Shown: in pieces, positions 48,021 through 56,738 of the stretch
Layout: the number at the start of each line of letters is the position of its first letter
Numbering within the stretch: position 1 is the stretch's first letter
Assembly: GCF_006715495.1 (NCBI RefSeq)
Contig: NZ_VFNI01000001.1
Span: 992,001 to 1,056,000, forward strand
Direction: 5' to 3'
From: Herbaspirillum sp. SJZ106
GTDB lineage: Bacteria; Pseudomonadota; Gammaproteobacteria; Burkholderiales; Burkholderiaceae_D
DNA length: 64,000 nucleotides
Notes under the pieces: generated by a model
Seen by the model: the letters and a program-made list of their open reading frames with translations, nothing else
Told to the model about the DNA's origin: nothing
Databases searched by the model: none
Made by a program: the position numbers and the translations under genes

Positions 48021-48036
48021 AAAAATAGATTCTTAC

Positions 48037-48408
48037 TTAGAACAGCCGAGCACCGTCAGGCACAACCTGGTCAGGCCTGAACAGCACAACTTCACCGGCA
48101 TCATCGGGAAACCCCAGCGTCAACACTTCCGACATGAACTTGCCGATCTGGCGCGGCGGGAAGTTCACCACCGCCGCCACCTGGCGCCCCACCAAGTCTT
48201 CCAGCCGATAATGCGCCGTGATCTGCGCGCTGCTCTGGCGCACGCCAATGCCCGAGCCGAAATCGATCTTCAGTTTGTAGGCCGGTTTGCGCGCTTCGGG
48301 AAAGGCTTCGGCCGAGACGATGGTGCCGATGCGGATGTCGACCTTGAGAAAGGCATCGAAATCGATGGGATCGGCGGCGGGGGCGTTGGTGTCGTGCAGC
48401 AGGTGCAT
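48037..48408 (-). CDS. csaA: CsaA-like tRNA-binding/chaperone protein
   Basis: Protein of 123 residues consisting of one EMAPII/Trbp111-type OB-fold ([38 protein letters not shown]). CsaA homodimers bind tRNA and unfolded proteins and were proposed as export chaperones in Bacillus. The first 18 residues are a short variable lead. It is the last gene of a minus-strand run, 118 bases after the methyltransferase gene, and may be separately expressed. Confidence 0.9.
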   Translation of the reverse strand: MHLLHDTNAPAADPIDFDAFLKVDIRIGTIVSAEAFPEARKPAYKLKIDFGSGIGVRQSSAQITAHYRLEDLVGRQVAAVVNFPPRQIGKFMSEVLTLGFPDDAGEVVLFRPDQVVPDGARLF

Positions 48409-48478
48409 GGCGAGGCCTCAAGACAGTGAAGCCGCGATGATAGCAATCATTGCCGCCGGCCGGGCAAGTGCGGGGGAG

Positions 48479-48505
48479 GTGGAGGAAGTGGGGGAAGTGG
48501 GGGAA
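48479..48505. repeat. Three tandem 9-base repeats
   Basis: GTGGAGGAA followed by two copies of GTGGGGGAA, between csaA and the methyltransferase gene; a fourth degenerate unit lies just before. Confidence 0.7.
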
Positions 48506-48525
48506 GCGGGTTACGCCAAGCCGGC

Positions 48526-49287
48526 TCAGTCGCGGTCGGCCAGCGCCGGCCCGATCATCACCAGCACCGGCCCGCTGCAGGCCTGCAGCCCGGCTTCCAG
48601 TCCGGCCAATTGCAGGTTGTAGATGTGCTCGTCCGGGCGGCTGCAGTTTTCCACCACCACCACCGGCGTATCCGGCGCATAGCCCAGCGCCAGCAGCCGG
48701 CGCGCGGTGGCGGTGGCTTCGCGTCCGCCCATGTACTGCACCAGCGTGTCGCCGTTGGGCATGATCACTTCGTTGGGCTGGTCGGGAGCGGTGCTGGAGG
48801 TGAACAGCGAAACGCTGCGGGCGATGCCGCGCCGGGTCAGCGGGCGTTTGGCCGAAGCCGCGGCGGCCAGGGCGGCGGTGATGCCGGGCACGACTTCGTA
48901 GGGGATGCGGTGCGCTTCCAGCGCGCGCATTTCCTCGTCGGCACGACCGAACAGCATGGGATCGCCGCCTTTCAAGCGCACTACGCGGCGGTACTGCTGC
49001 GCCGCCGCCACCAGCTTCTCGTTGATCTCCACCTGCGCGGTCGAGCGCTGGCCGCTGCGCTTGCCGACCGGGATCTTCACCGCCTGCGGGCACAGTACAA
49101 GGATTTCTTCCGTCACCAGCGCGTCGTGCAATACGGCATCGGCCTCGGCCAGGATGCGCGCGCCACGTACGGTGAGAAGGTCGGCCGCGCCGGGGCCGGC
49201 GCCGATCAGCCACACCTGGCCCGGATTGTCCGGGCCGGGCTGGGTGGCGTCAGGAAGGAAAGGGGATGCTGCCGGATCGGTGGCCAT
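48526..49287 (-). CDS. cobA: Uroporphyrinogen-III C-methyltransferase (SUMT)
   Basis: SAM-dependent enzyme (253 residues) that makes precorrin-2 from uroporphyrinogen III, the branch point to siroheme and cobalamin. GAGPGAADLLTVRGARIL, VRLKGGDPMLFGRADEE and the SAM-loop GITAALAAAA are typical. It lacks the CysG oxidase/chelatase domain, so dehydrogenation and iron insertion need other proteins. It is the last gene of the cys operon (50 bases after cysN), which points to siroheme for sulfite reductase. Confidence 0.93.
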   Translation of the reverse strand: MATDPAASPFLPDATQPGPDNPGQVWLIGAGPGAADLLTVRGARILAEADAVLHDALVTEEILVLCPQAVKIPVGKRSGQRSTAQVEINEKLVAAAQQYRRVVRLKGGDPMLFGRADEEMRALEAHRIPYEVVPGITAALAAAASAKRPLTRRGIARSVSLFTSSTAPDQPNEVIMPNGDTLVQYMGGREATATARRLLALGYAPDTPVVVVENCSRPDEHIYNLQLAGLEAGLQACSGPVLVMIGPALADRD

Positions 49288-49336
49288 GGCCTGCTGTACT
49301 TGAGTCGGATCGATGGGAAGGGCGCGCGTTGGGCCC

Positions 49337-50671
49337 TTAGTCGATCCGGATCATACCAGCGGCAACCGTCTGGTGGGTCACTTCATCGATCAGGATGAAG
49401 GCGCCGGTCGCGCGGATGGCTTCGTAGCTGTCGGCGGCGATGGGTTGCTGCACGTTCACCGTCACGCGGGCGATGTCGTTGAGCTTGAGCGTCTCGGCCG
49501 GGCGGCGTTCCTGGGTGTTGATGTCGAGCAAGGTGTCGACCTTGGCCACGCGCGCCGCCACTTGCTTGGTGGTGTGCTTGAGCCAGTACTTGCGGCGCAG
49601 GTCCAGCGGGTCTTCGGACAGCCAGCAGACATCGGCGGTGACCGACTTCAGCGCCACCGGCGCCTGGCCGGCCGCGGCCAGCAGGTCGCCGCGCGAGATA
49701 TCCAGGTATTCATCCAGCAGGATGGTGACCGACTGGCCGGCCGAAGCCGATTCCAGCGAGCCGTCCAGCGTCTGGATGTCCTTGACGGTGGCGCTTTGGC
49801 CGCCGGGCAGCACCACCAGCTTGTCGCCCTTGGCAACGCGGCCGGCTTCGATGCGGCCCATGTAGCCGCGGAAGTCGTTGGCCTCATGGCCGTTGTGGCG
49901 CGCCACCAGCTGCACCGGGAAGCGGAACGGTTCGGCATGCGCGTCTTCGTACACCGACAGCGATTCCAGCAGCTCGATCAGCGTCGGGCCCTGGTACCAC
50001 GGCATCCGGTCGCTGGCGGTCACCACGTTGTCGCCGGCCAGCGCCGACAGCGGGATGGCGTGCACGTCCTTCAGGCCCAGTTGCTGCGCGAATTCCTGGT
50101 AGGCGCCGACGATGCGGTTGTACACGGTCTGGTCGTAGTCCACCAGGTCCATCTTGTTGATCGCCACGACCACGTGCTCGATCTGCAGCAGGTGGGCGAT
50201 GGTCGAGTGGCGCTTGGTCTGGGTCAGCAGCTCCACCGAGCCATCGTCGCCCAGCTTCACCTTGGACACGTCCACCAGGATGATCACGGCATCGGCGGTC
50301 GAGGCGCCGGTCACCATGTTGCGGGTGTATTGCTCGTGGCCGGGGGTGTCGGCGATGATGAACTTGCGCTTGGGCGTGGCGAAGTAGCGGTAGGCCACGT
50401 CGATGGTGATGCCTTGCTCGCGCTCGGCTTCCAGGCCGTCGGTCAGCAGCGACAGGTCGACCGTGTCGCCCACGGTGCGCTTGTGCTTGGCGCGCGAGAT
50501 GGCGTCCAGCTGGTCGGCGAAGATGCCCTTGCTGTCGAACAGCAGGCGGCCGATCAGCGTGCTCTTGCCGTCGTCCACCGAACCGGCGGTGATGAAGCGC
50601 AGCAGGCCGCGCTCATGCGGTTGCGCATTGGCGGCGTTGCTCAATTGTTCTTGTGTGGCGGCGGCGTTCAT
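49337..50671 (-). CDS. cysN: Sulfate adenylyltransferase subunit 1 (GTPase)
   Basis: GTPase subunit (444 residues) that couples GTP hydrolysis to APS synthesis by CysD. GTP-binding motifs are GSVDDGKSTLIGRLL, DTPGHEQYTRNM and NKMDLVD; EF-Tu-like barrels follow. There is no fused APS kinase (CysC) domain, in line with an APS-type CysH. Start and cysD stop overlap by one base. Confidence 0.96.
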   Translation of the reverse strand: MNAAATQEQLSNAANAQPHERGLLRFITAGSVDDGKSTLIGRLLFDSKGIFADQLDAISRAKHKRTVGDTVDLSLLTDGLEAEREQGITIDVAYRYFATPKRKFIIADTPGHEQYTRNMVTGASTADAVIILVDVSKVKLGDDGSVELLTQTKRHSTIAHLLQIEHVVVAINKMDLVDYDQTVYNRIVGAYQEFAQQLGLKDVHAIPLSALAGDNVVTASDRMPWYQGPTLIELLESLSVYEDAHAEPFRFPVQLVARHNGHEANDFRGYMGRIEAGRVAKGDKLVVLPGGQSATVKDIQTLDGSLESASAGQSVTILLDEYLDISRGDLLAAAGQAPVALKSVTADVCWLSEDPLDLRRKYWLKHTTKQVAARVAKVDTLLDINTQERRPAETLKLNDIARVTVNVQQPIAADSYEAIRATGAFILIDEVTHQTVAAGMIRID

Positions 50672-51606
50672 CAGAAATATCCTTCTTTCTTGCGTTTTTC
50701 CATCGAGGCTTCGGACGTCTGGTCGTCCATGCGGGTGGCGCCGCGCTCGGTAATCTGGGTCACCGCCGTTTCGGCGATGATGGCTTCTACCGTGGCGGCG
50801 TCGGACGCCACCGGGCAGGTGCAGGAGATGTCGCCCACGGTGCGGAAGCGCACCACGCGGCTTTCCACGGTCTCGCCTTCGCGCGCCGGGGTCAGGTCGG
50901 TCAGCGGCACCAGCAGGCCGTTGCGCGGAATCACTTCGCGCTCATGCGCGAAGTAGATCGGCGGCAGCGCCAGCTTCTCGCGGGCGATGTACTGCCACAC
51001 GTCCAGTTCGGTCCAGTTGGAAATCGGGAACACGCGCATGTTCTCGCCCGGATGCACGCGGGTGTTATACAGGTCCCACAGTTCGGGGCGCTGGGCCTTG
51101 GGGTTCCATTGGCCGAACTCGTCGCGGAAGGAGAATATGCGTTCCTTGGCGCGGGCTTTCTCTTCATCGCGCCGGGCGCCGCCGATACAGGCGTCGAACT
51201 TGAACTCCTCGATGGTTTCCAGCAGCGTCACTGCCTGCGCGGCGTTGCGCGAGTCGGTCTGAGGGTTGCGCAGGCGCACGGTGCCGCGCTTGATCGAGTC
51301 TTCCACCGAACGCACCACCAGGCGCTCGCCCAGTTCGGCGGCGCGGCGGTCGCGGAATTCGATCACTTCAGGGAAGTTGTGGCCGGTGTCGATATGCACC
51401 AGCGGGAACGGGAATTTGCCGGGACGGAAGGCCTTTTCGGCAATGCGCAGCAGCACCACCGAATCCTTGCCGCCGGAAAACAGCAGGGCCGGATTGCCGC
51501 ACTCGGCCGCGACCTCGCGCATGATGTGGATCGCTTCCGATTCCAGCCAGTCCAGGTGGCGGTTGCTGGCGTTGTCCAAAAAAAGTTTGTCTACCGCAGT
51601 GTTCAT
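50671..51606 (-). CDS. cysD: Sulfate adenylyltransferase subunit 2
   Basis: ATP-sulfurylase catalytic subunit (311 residues) of the PAPS-reductase/N-type ATPase superfamily; the PP-loop is in LLFSGGKDSVV and the conserved HIDTGHNFPE and RRDEEKARAKERIFS blocks follow. It forms the CysDN complex with the next gene, to which it is translationally coupled. GGAAGG precedes the ATG. Confidence 0.96.
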   Translation of the reverse strand: MNTAVDKLFLDNASNRHLDWLESEAIHIMREVAAECGNPALLFSGGKDSVVLLRIAEKAFRPGKFPFPLVHIDTGHNFPEVIEFRDRRAAELGERLVVRSVEDSIKRGTVRLRNPQTDSRNAAQAVTLLETIEEFKFDACIGGARRDEEKARAKERIFSFRDEFGQWNPKAQRPELWDLYNTRVHPGENMRVFPISNWTELDVWQYIAREKLALPPIYFAHEREVIPRNGLLVPLTDLTPAREGETVESRVVRFRTVGDISCTCPVASDAATVEAIIAETAVTQITERGATRMDDQTSEASMEKRKKEGYF

Positions 51607-51675
51607 GCCGGGCCTTCCGATGCTTGCGTATTGTTGTGTTGCTTGGTTGTCTTGTGTGCCGATGAGGCGCCGGCG

Positions 51676-52407
51676 TCAGGCCGGCGCGTGCGCCTTGATG
51701 CGCACCAGCTTGCCGTCCACCACGTGCAGGCCGCATTCCTTGGAGTCCGGGTTTTCCCACCACCAGCGGCCGGCGCGGATGTCCTCGCCGGGCTGGATGG
51801 CGCGGGTGCACGGTTCGCAGCCGATCGACGGGTAGCCCTGGTCGTGCAGCGGGTTGTAGGGCACGTCGTTGGCGCGGATGTAGTCCCACACGTCCTGTTC
51901 GGACCAGTCGGCCAGCGGGTTGAATTTTTCCATGCCGTGCGCTTCGTCGCGCTCCTGCACATGCAGTTCGGCGCGGGTGACCGACTGCGCGCGGCGCTGG
52001 CCGGTGACCCACGAGGCCTTGCCGGCCAGGGCGCGGTTGAGCGGCTCCATCTTGCGGATGCGGCAGCATTCCTTGCGCAGCTCGACGCTGTCGTAGAAGG
52101 CGTTGAGGCCGTGGTTCTTCACATAGGCCTCGATCGCTTCGGGCTGCGGGCGATACGGCGTGACGTCGTAATCGTAGGTCGCTCGGATGCGCTCCAGCAT
52201 GTCCACGGTTTCCTTGTGCAGGCGGCCGGTTTCCAGCGTGAAGATGGAAATGTTGTCCTGCAGCTTGCCGCGCAGGATCAGGTCGGTCAGCACCATGTCT
52301 TCGGCCGCCAGGCTGGAAGCCAGTGCGGCGGGGGCGTGTTCGGCCGCGATGCGTTCCAGCGTCGCCTGGGTTTTTGCGATGAGATCCTGCAAAGCCTGAT
52401 TCGACAT
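51676..52407 (-). CDS. cysH: Adenylyl-sulfate (APS) reductase
   Basis: Assimilatory reductase (243 residues) that turns activated sulfate into sulfite. Two Cys-Cys/Cys-x2-Cys pairs (KECCRIRK and GCEPCTR) are the [4Fe-4S] ligands found in APS-type enzymes and absent from PAPS-type CysH, and the catalytic cysteine is in the C-terminal KECGLH. APS use also fits the lack of a cysC gene in this operon. The start at 52407 (MSNQALQDL) is chosen; the longer frame reads into upstream coding sequence. Confidence 0.94.
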   Translation of the reverse strand: MSNQALQDLIAKTQATLERIAAEHAPAALASSLAAEDMVLTDLILRGKLQDNISIFTLETGRLHKETVDMLERIRATYDYDVTPYRPQPEAIEAYVKNHGLNAFYDSVELRKECCRIRKMEPLNRALAGKASWVTGQRRAQSVTRAELHVQERDEAHGMEKFNPLADWSEQDVWDYIRANDVPYNPLHDQGYPSIGCEPCTRAIQPGEDIRAGRWWWENPDSKECGLHVVDGKLVRIKAHAPA

Positions 52408-52457
52408 GATGTTGCTTTCTTCATTTTGCCGGCGGCGCTGGCCGCCGGCGGTTTGCT

Positions 52458-52985
52458 TCAGTCCGCGGCCTGCACCGTCTCGCGCTTGACGCGGCGGAAC
52501 AGCGGGTTCTTCTCGTCCCACGAGGTCTGGTACTTCTCGGAGAAGTCGGTCAGGCCCTTGACGGCGTCGTGGATGTTCTTGTCGGCGCGCACCGCGAAGG
52601 CGTCAAAGCCCACGCGCTGCATGTAGAACAACTGGTCGCGCAGCACGTCGCCGACCGCGCGCAGTTCGCCGGTGTAGCCCAGGCGCGCGCGCAGGTTGTA
52701 GGCGATCGAGTAGCCGCGGCCGTCGGCGAACTTGGGGAAGTCCACCGCCACCACCTTGAACTGGGCCAGTTCGCCCTTGAGTTCTTCGGCGCGTTCGTCG
52801 CTGGCCAGCCAGACGCCGATATCGGGGCGGTTCTTGAGCGTGTCGCGCTGCGCCTGCCAGGTCTTGAGCGGGACGATGACTTTCCCTTCCGGGACGGTCA
52901 CGGTTTCCGCGCTCTCGCCTTCGGCCAGGCGCAGGACGCTCCAGTCGTCGGCGACGACGGTCTTGTTCTTGATGATGTCAGGCAT
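52458..52985 (-). CDS. DUF934 protein of the sulfate assimilation operon
   Basis: Protein of 175 residues in the DUF934 family, found next to cysI in many beta- and gammaproteobacteria. Conserved blocks are VVAVDFPKFADGRGYS, ARLGYTGELRAVGDV and LRDQLFYMQRVGFDAF. It contains no cysteine, so it is not itself a redox iron-sulfur protein; a role as a partner of the sulfite reductase is possible because no separate flavoprotein subunit (CysJ) is seen here. Its ATG overlaps the cysI stop by eight bases. Confidence 0.88.
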   Translation of the reverse strand: MPDIIKNKTVVADDWSVLRLAEGESAETVTVPEGKVIVPLKTWQAQRDTLKNRPDIGVWLASDERAEELKGELAQFKVVAVDFPKFADGRGYSIAYNLRARLGYTGELRAVGDVLRDQLFYMQRVGFDAFAVRADKNIHDAVKGLTDFSEKYQTSWDEKNPLFRRVKRETVQAAD

Positions 52986-54678
52986 TGGCGTCTTCTCCTG
53001 CGAGATAGTCGGCCGACGTTGCGATCGGCGTGGCATAAACGAATTCTTTGAAAGGGGCGACGCCGATGCGGCGCACGGTATCGATGAAGCGTTCATCTTC
53101 GGTGCGCTGCTTGACGTACACCTGCAGCAGCCGGTCGATCACGGTGGGCATCTGCTGCGCCGAGAACGAAGGGCCGATGATCTTGCCGATCGACGAGGTG
53201 TTGCCCTGCGCGCCGCCCAGCGAGACCTGGTACCACTCGGAGCCGTCCTTGTCGACGCCCAGGATGCCGATGTTGCCGACGTGGTGGTGGCCGCAGGCGT
53301 TGATGCAACCCGAGATGTTGAGTTCGATGTCGCCGATGTCGTGCTGGTAGTCGATGTCTTCGAACTTCTCGGCAATCGCCTGGGCGATCGGGATCGACTT
53401 GGCGTTGGCCAGTGAGCAGAAGTCGCCGCCGGGGCAGCAGATGATGTCGGTCAGCAGGCCGATGTTGGGCGTGGCCAGGCCGTGCGACTTGGCCAGTTTC
53501 CACAGCGTGTACAGCTCGGACTGCTTGACGTCGGCCAGCACCAGGTTCTGCTCGTGCGTCACGCGCAACTCGCCGAAGCTGTACTGGTCGGCCAGGTCGG
53601 CCACGAAATTCATCTGGTCGGCGGTGATGTCGCCCGGCGGCACGCCCGGCTTCTTCAGCGACAGGATTACGGCGGCGTAGCCGGGCACCTTGTGCTGCTT
53701 GACGTTGCGCTGCAGCCAGTTGGCGAAGCCGCGGTCTTGCGCCTTCAGGCGTTCGAACTCGGCGTCCACCGCCGGCAGGGTCTCATAGGCGGGCGGCACG
53801 AAGTATTGCGCCACGCGCTGCAGTTCTTCCTCGGTCAGGGTCGAGGGGCCGTCCTTGATCTGGGCCCATTCCTCTTCCACCTGGCGCGCGAACTCTTCCG
53901 GGCCGATGGCCTTGACCAGGATCTTGATGCGGGCCTTGTAGATGTTGTCGCGGCGGCCGTATTGGTTGTACACGCGCAGGATTGCTTCCAGGTAGGACAT
54001 CGCGTGGCGCCAGGGCAGGAACTCGCGGATCACGCTGCCCAGGATGGGGGCGCGGCCCATGCCGCCGCCCACCAGCACGCGGAAACCCACTTCGCCGGCT
54101 TCGTCCTTGACCACGTGCAGGCCGATGTCGTGCACGGCGGTGGCGGCGCGGTCTTCCCTGGCGCCGCTGATGGCGATCTTGAACTTGCGCGGCAGGTAGG
54201 CGAACTCGGGGTGGAAGGTGCTCCACTCGCGGATCAGTTCGGCGTACGGGCGCGGATCGACGATCTCGTCGGCGGCCACGCCGGCCAGCTCGTCGGAGGT
54301 GGTGTTGCGGATGCAGTTGCCGGAGGTCTGGATGGCATGCATCTCGACGCTGGCCAGTTCGGCCAGGATGTCGGGGGACTCTTCCAGCTTGATCCAGTTG
54401 AACTGGATGTTCTGGCGGGTGGTGAAGTGGCCGTAGCCGCGGTCGTTCTTGACGGCGATCTCGGCGAACTTGCGCAACTGGTTGGAAGCCAGCATGCCGT
54501 AGGGAATGGCGATGCGCAGCATGTAGGCATGGCGTTGCAGGTAGAGTCCGTTCTGCAGGCGCAGGATGCGGAACTCGTCTTCTACCAGCTCGTCCGACAG
54601 GCGCCGGCGCACCTGGTCTCGATATTGTGCAACTCGCTCTTTGACGATCTGGTGATCGTATTGGTCATAGCGGTACAT
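52978..54678 (-). CDS. cysI: Sulfite reductase hemoprotein
   Basis: Siroheme/[4Fe-4S] reductase of 566 residues that reduces sulfite to sulfide. The cluster cysteines are in CCPGGDFCSLANAKSIP and SGCINACGHHHVGNIG, the usual four-cysteine set, and the ferredoxin-like half domains (DRGYGHFTTRQNIQ, GELRVTHEQNLV) are complete. The N-terminus MYRYDQYDHQ is typical for the Burkholderiales form. Electron donor is not CysJ from this operon. It follows tauE by 76 bases. Confidence 0.94.
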   Translation of the reverse strand: MYRYDQYDHQIVKERVAQYRDQVRRRLSDELVEDEFRILRLQNGLYLQRHAYMLRIAIPYGMLASNQLRKFAEIAVKNDRGYGHFTTRQNIQFNWIKLEESPDILAELASVEMHAIQTSGNCIRNTTSDELAGVAADEIVDPRPYAELIREWSTFHPEFAYLPRKFKIAISGAREDRAATAVHDIGLHVVKDEAGEVGFRVLVGGGMGRAPILGSVIREFLPWRHAMSYLEAILRVYNQYGRRDNIYKARIKILVKAIGPEEFARQVEEEWAQIKDGPSTLTEEELQRVAQYFVPPAYETLPAVDAEFERLKAQDRGFANWLQRNVKQHKVPGYAAVILSLKKPGVPPGDITADQMNFVADLADQYSFGELRVTHEQNLVLADVKQSELYTLWKLAKSHGLATPNIGLLTDIICCPGGDFCSLANAKSIPIAQAIAEKFEDIDYQHDIGDIELNISGCINACGHHHVGNIGILGVDKDGSEWYQVSLGGAQGNTSSIGKIIGPSFSAQQMPTVIDRLLQVYVKQRTEDERFIDTVRRIGVAPFKEFVYATPIATSADYLAGEDANA

Positions 54679-54754
54679 CTTATATAAGTCCCTGTTAACG
54701 TCTTATTGAGGCCGCGCCTTCACGTCCGGCGCCGCCCCGCATTGAAAAACCAGC

Positions 54755-55528
54755 CTACCAAATCAGCTTCACGGCGACGCTCGTCAGCGTAATCGCCAGC
54801 AGGCCACGCAAGAATTTCTCCGGCACCGCGCGCGCTGCGAGCGAACCGAGTGTGATGCCCGGGAGCGAACCCAGGAGCAGTGTCGCCAGCAGTTCCCAGT
54901 TGATCGAGCCCAGCCACCAATGGCCCAGGGCGGCGATCGCGGTCAGCGGCACCGCGTAGGCGATGTCGGTGCCCGCGACTTCCGCCGGCGACAGGCGGGG
55001 GTAGAGCAACACCAGCAGGGTCGCGCCGACCGCACCGGCGCCGATCGAGGAGATCGTCACCAGCGTACCGAGCACGGCGCCGGCGATGATGGTCGCATGG
55101 CGCAGGTCGGCGCCTTGCAACTGGCGCTCCGGATGGGCATTGAGCCACCCTTGCAGTTTACCCCTGAACAGCAGCGCGATCACGGTGAGCAGGACCGAGA
55201 TGGCGATCGAATAACGGATGACCTGGCTGATGCCGTCGCTGACGGCGCCGAAGTGCTTGAGCAGCAAGGTGGTCGCCAGCGCGGCGGGCAGGGCGCCGTA
55301 GGACAGGCGGCGCACGATGTCCCAGCGCACCGTGCCCTTGAAGCGGTGGGCCAGGGTGCCGGCGGTCTTGGTGGCCGAGGCGAACGCCAGGTCGGTGCCG
55401 ACCGCGACGCTGGGGTGGATGCCGAACAGCAAGGTCAGGAGCGGGGTCATGAGCGAGCCGCCGCCGACGCCGGTCAGTCCGACCAGCAGTCCCACGGCAA
55501 ATCCGCTTACTACATAAGAAACAGTCAT
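54755..55528 (-). CDS. TauE/SafE-family permease (putative sulfite exporter)
   Basis: Membrane protein of 257 residues with about eight hydrophobic segments and the internal duplication of the family (GLLVGLTGVGGGSLMTPLL and SSIGAGAVGATLLVLLYP). It is the first gene of the cys operon, with GAGG just upstream of its ATG, so export of sulfite or uptake of a sulfur compound is likely. The direction of transport is not shown by sequence. Confidence 0.88.
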   Translation of the reverse strand: MTVSYVVSGFAVGLLVGLTGVGGGSLMTPLLTLLFGIHPSVAVGTDLAFASATKTAGTLAHRFKGTVRWDIVRRLSYGALPAALATTLLLKHFGAVSDGISQVIRYSIAISVLLTVIALLFRGKLQGWLNAHPERQLQGADLRHATIIAGAVLGTLVTISSIGAGAVGATLLVLLYPRLSPAEVAGTDIAYAVPLTAIAALGHWWLGSINWELLATLLLGSLPGITLGSLAARAVPEKFLRGLLAITLTSVAVKLIW

Positions 55529-55705
55529 AACACCTCGCCCATTAGTCTGCGAATCGTAATAAACTTATGTTTCAAACCAAACTACATAGTATTTATTTGC
55601 TTATATACGCCTTTGGCATATGCAAATGAGGCGGCTGACCGCATGAATGCGCGTCGCCCGGCAAATAAGCGGCGATGGCCGCCTGGTAGTCAGCGAGGGC
55701 TTTCC
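55529..55705. promoter_or_regulatory. cys operon / cysB divergent control region
   Basis: AT-rich core (about 55557-55625) in otherwise GC-rich DNA, with GCATATGC and TACTAT-like -10 elements. It is where CysB would be expected to bind to activate the cys genes and repress itself, but I cannot place a specific CysB box. Confidence 0.55.
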
Positions 55706-56647
55706 ATGAATCTTCATCAATTCCGTTTCGTGCGCGAGGCGGTGCGCCAGAATTTCAACCTGACCGAGGCGGCCAAGGCCTTGTATACCTCGCAACCGGG
55801 CGTCTCCAAGGCCATCATCGAGCTGGAAGAGGAGCTGGGCGTGGATATCTTCACCCGCCACGGCAAGCGCATCCGCGGCCTGACCGAGCCCGGCCGCGCC
55901 GTGCTGCGTTCGGTGGAACTGATCATGCAGGAAGTCGATGGCCTCAAACGCATCGGCAAGGAGTTCGCCGCCCACGACAGCGGCAGCTTCACCATCGCCA
56001 CCACCCACACCCAGGCGCGCTATGCGCTGCCCAAGGTGGTGCAGGCCTTTACCCAGAAATACCCCAAGGTGCACCTGTCCTTGCTGCAGGGAAACCCCAA
56101 GCAGATCACCGAGATGGTTCGCAACGACCAGGCCGACATCGCCATCGCCACCGAAACGCTGGCCTCGGGCGAGGGATTGGTCTCGCTGCCGTGCTACCAG
56201 TGGGAGCACGTGGTGGTGGTGCCGCCCGAGCATCCGCTGCTGCAATCCAAGAGCCTGACGCTGGAAGAGATCGCGGCCTATCCGCTGATCACCTACGATT
56301 CGGCCTTCAGCGGCCGCAGCAAGATCGACCATGCCTTTTCGCTGCGCCACCTCAAGCCGGACGTGGTGCTGGAGGCGATCGACGCCGACGTCATCAAGAC
56401 CTATGTCGAGCTGGGCATGGGCGTGGGCATCATCGCCGGCATCGCCTTCGATGCCGAACGCGACCGCGGCTTGCGTTCGATCCCGGTCGGCCATCTGTTC
56501 GGCACCAACGTCTCGCGCGTGGCCCTGAAGCAGGGGGCTTACCTGCGCGGCTACGTCTACACTTTCATCGAATTGCTCACGCCCACCCTGAACCGCAAGC
56601 TGATCTCGCAGGTGATGGAAGGCGAGAAGGACATGTACGAGCTGTAA
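55706..56647 (+). CDS. cysB: LysR-type regulator CysB
   Basis: Transcription activator of 313 residues. The helix-turn-helix (about 1-60) has NLTEAAKALYTSQPGVSKAI; the effector domain contains TTHTQARYALPKVVQAF and SLLQGNPKQI, typical of CysB and Cbl, which sense O-acetylserine and thiosulfate or APS. GAGGG precedes the ATG at 55706. Its position divergent from the sulfate operon fits CysB. The frame is open much further upstream but that part is a shadow of tauE. Confidence 0.93.
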   Translation: MNLHQFRFVREAVRQNFNLTEAAKALYTSQPGVSKAIIELEEELGVDIFTRHGKRIRGLTEPGRAVLRSVELIMQEVDGLKRIGKEFAAHDSGSFTIATTHTQARYALPKVVQAFTQKYPKVHLSLLQGNPKQITEMVRNDQADIAIATETLASGEGLVSLPCYQWEHVVVVPPEHPLLQSKSLTLEEIAAYPLITYDSAFSGRSKIDHAFSLRHLKPDVVLEAIDADVIKTYVELGMGVGIIAGIAFDAERDRGLRSIPVGHLFGTNVSRVALKQGAYLRGYVYTFIELLTPTLNRKLISQVMEGEKDMYEL

Positions 56648-56738
56648 TCGCGGAAGGCCGCCGGCCATCCGCTGAGGCAGCGTGGTAAGCCGCCATGCCC
56701 GCGGGCACGGCGGCGGCAAGAACAGGGAAAATCGACCA

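Noticed and set aside
54920-55705. N-terminal extension of the CysB frame by 262 codons
   Set aside because: It runs antisense through tauE; the CysB family start is at 55706.
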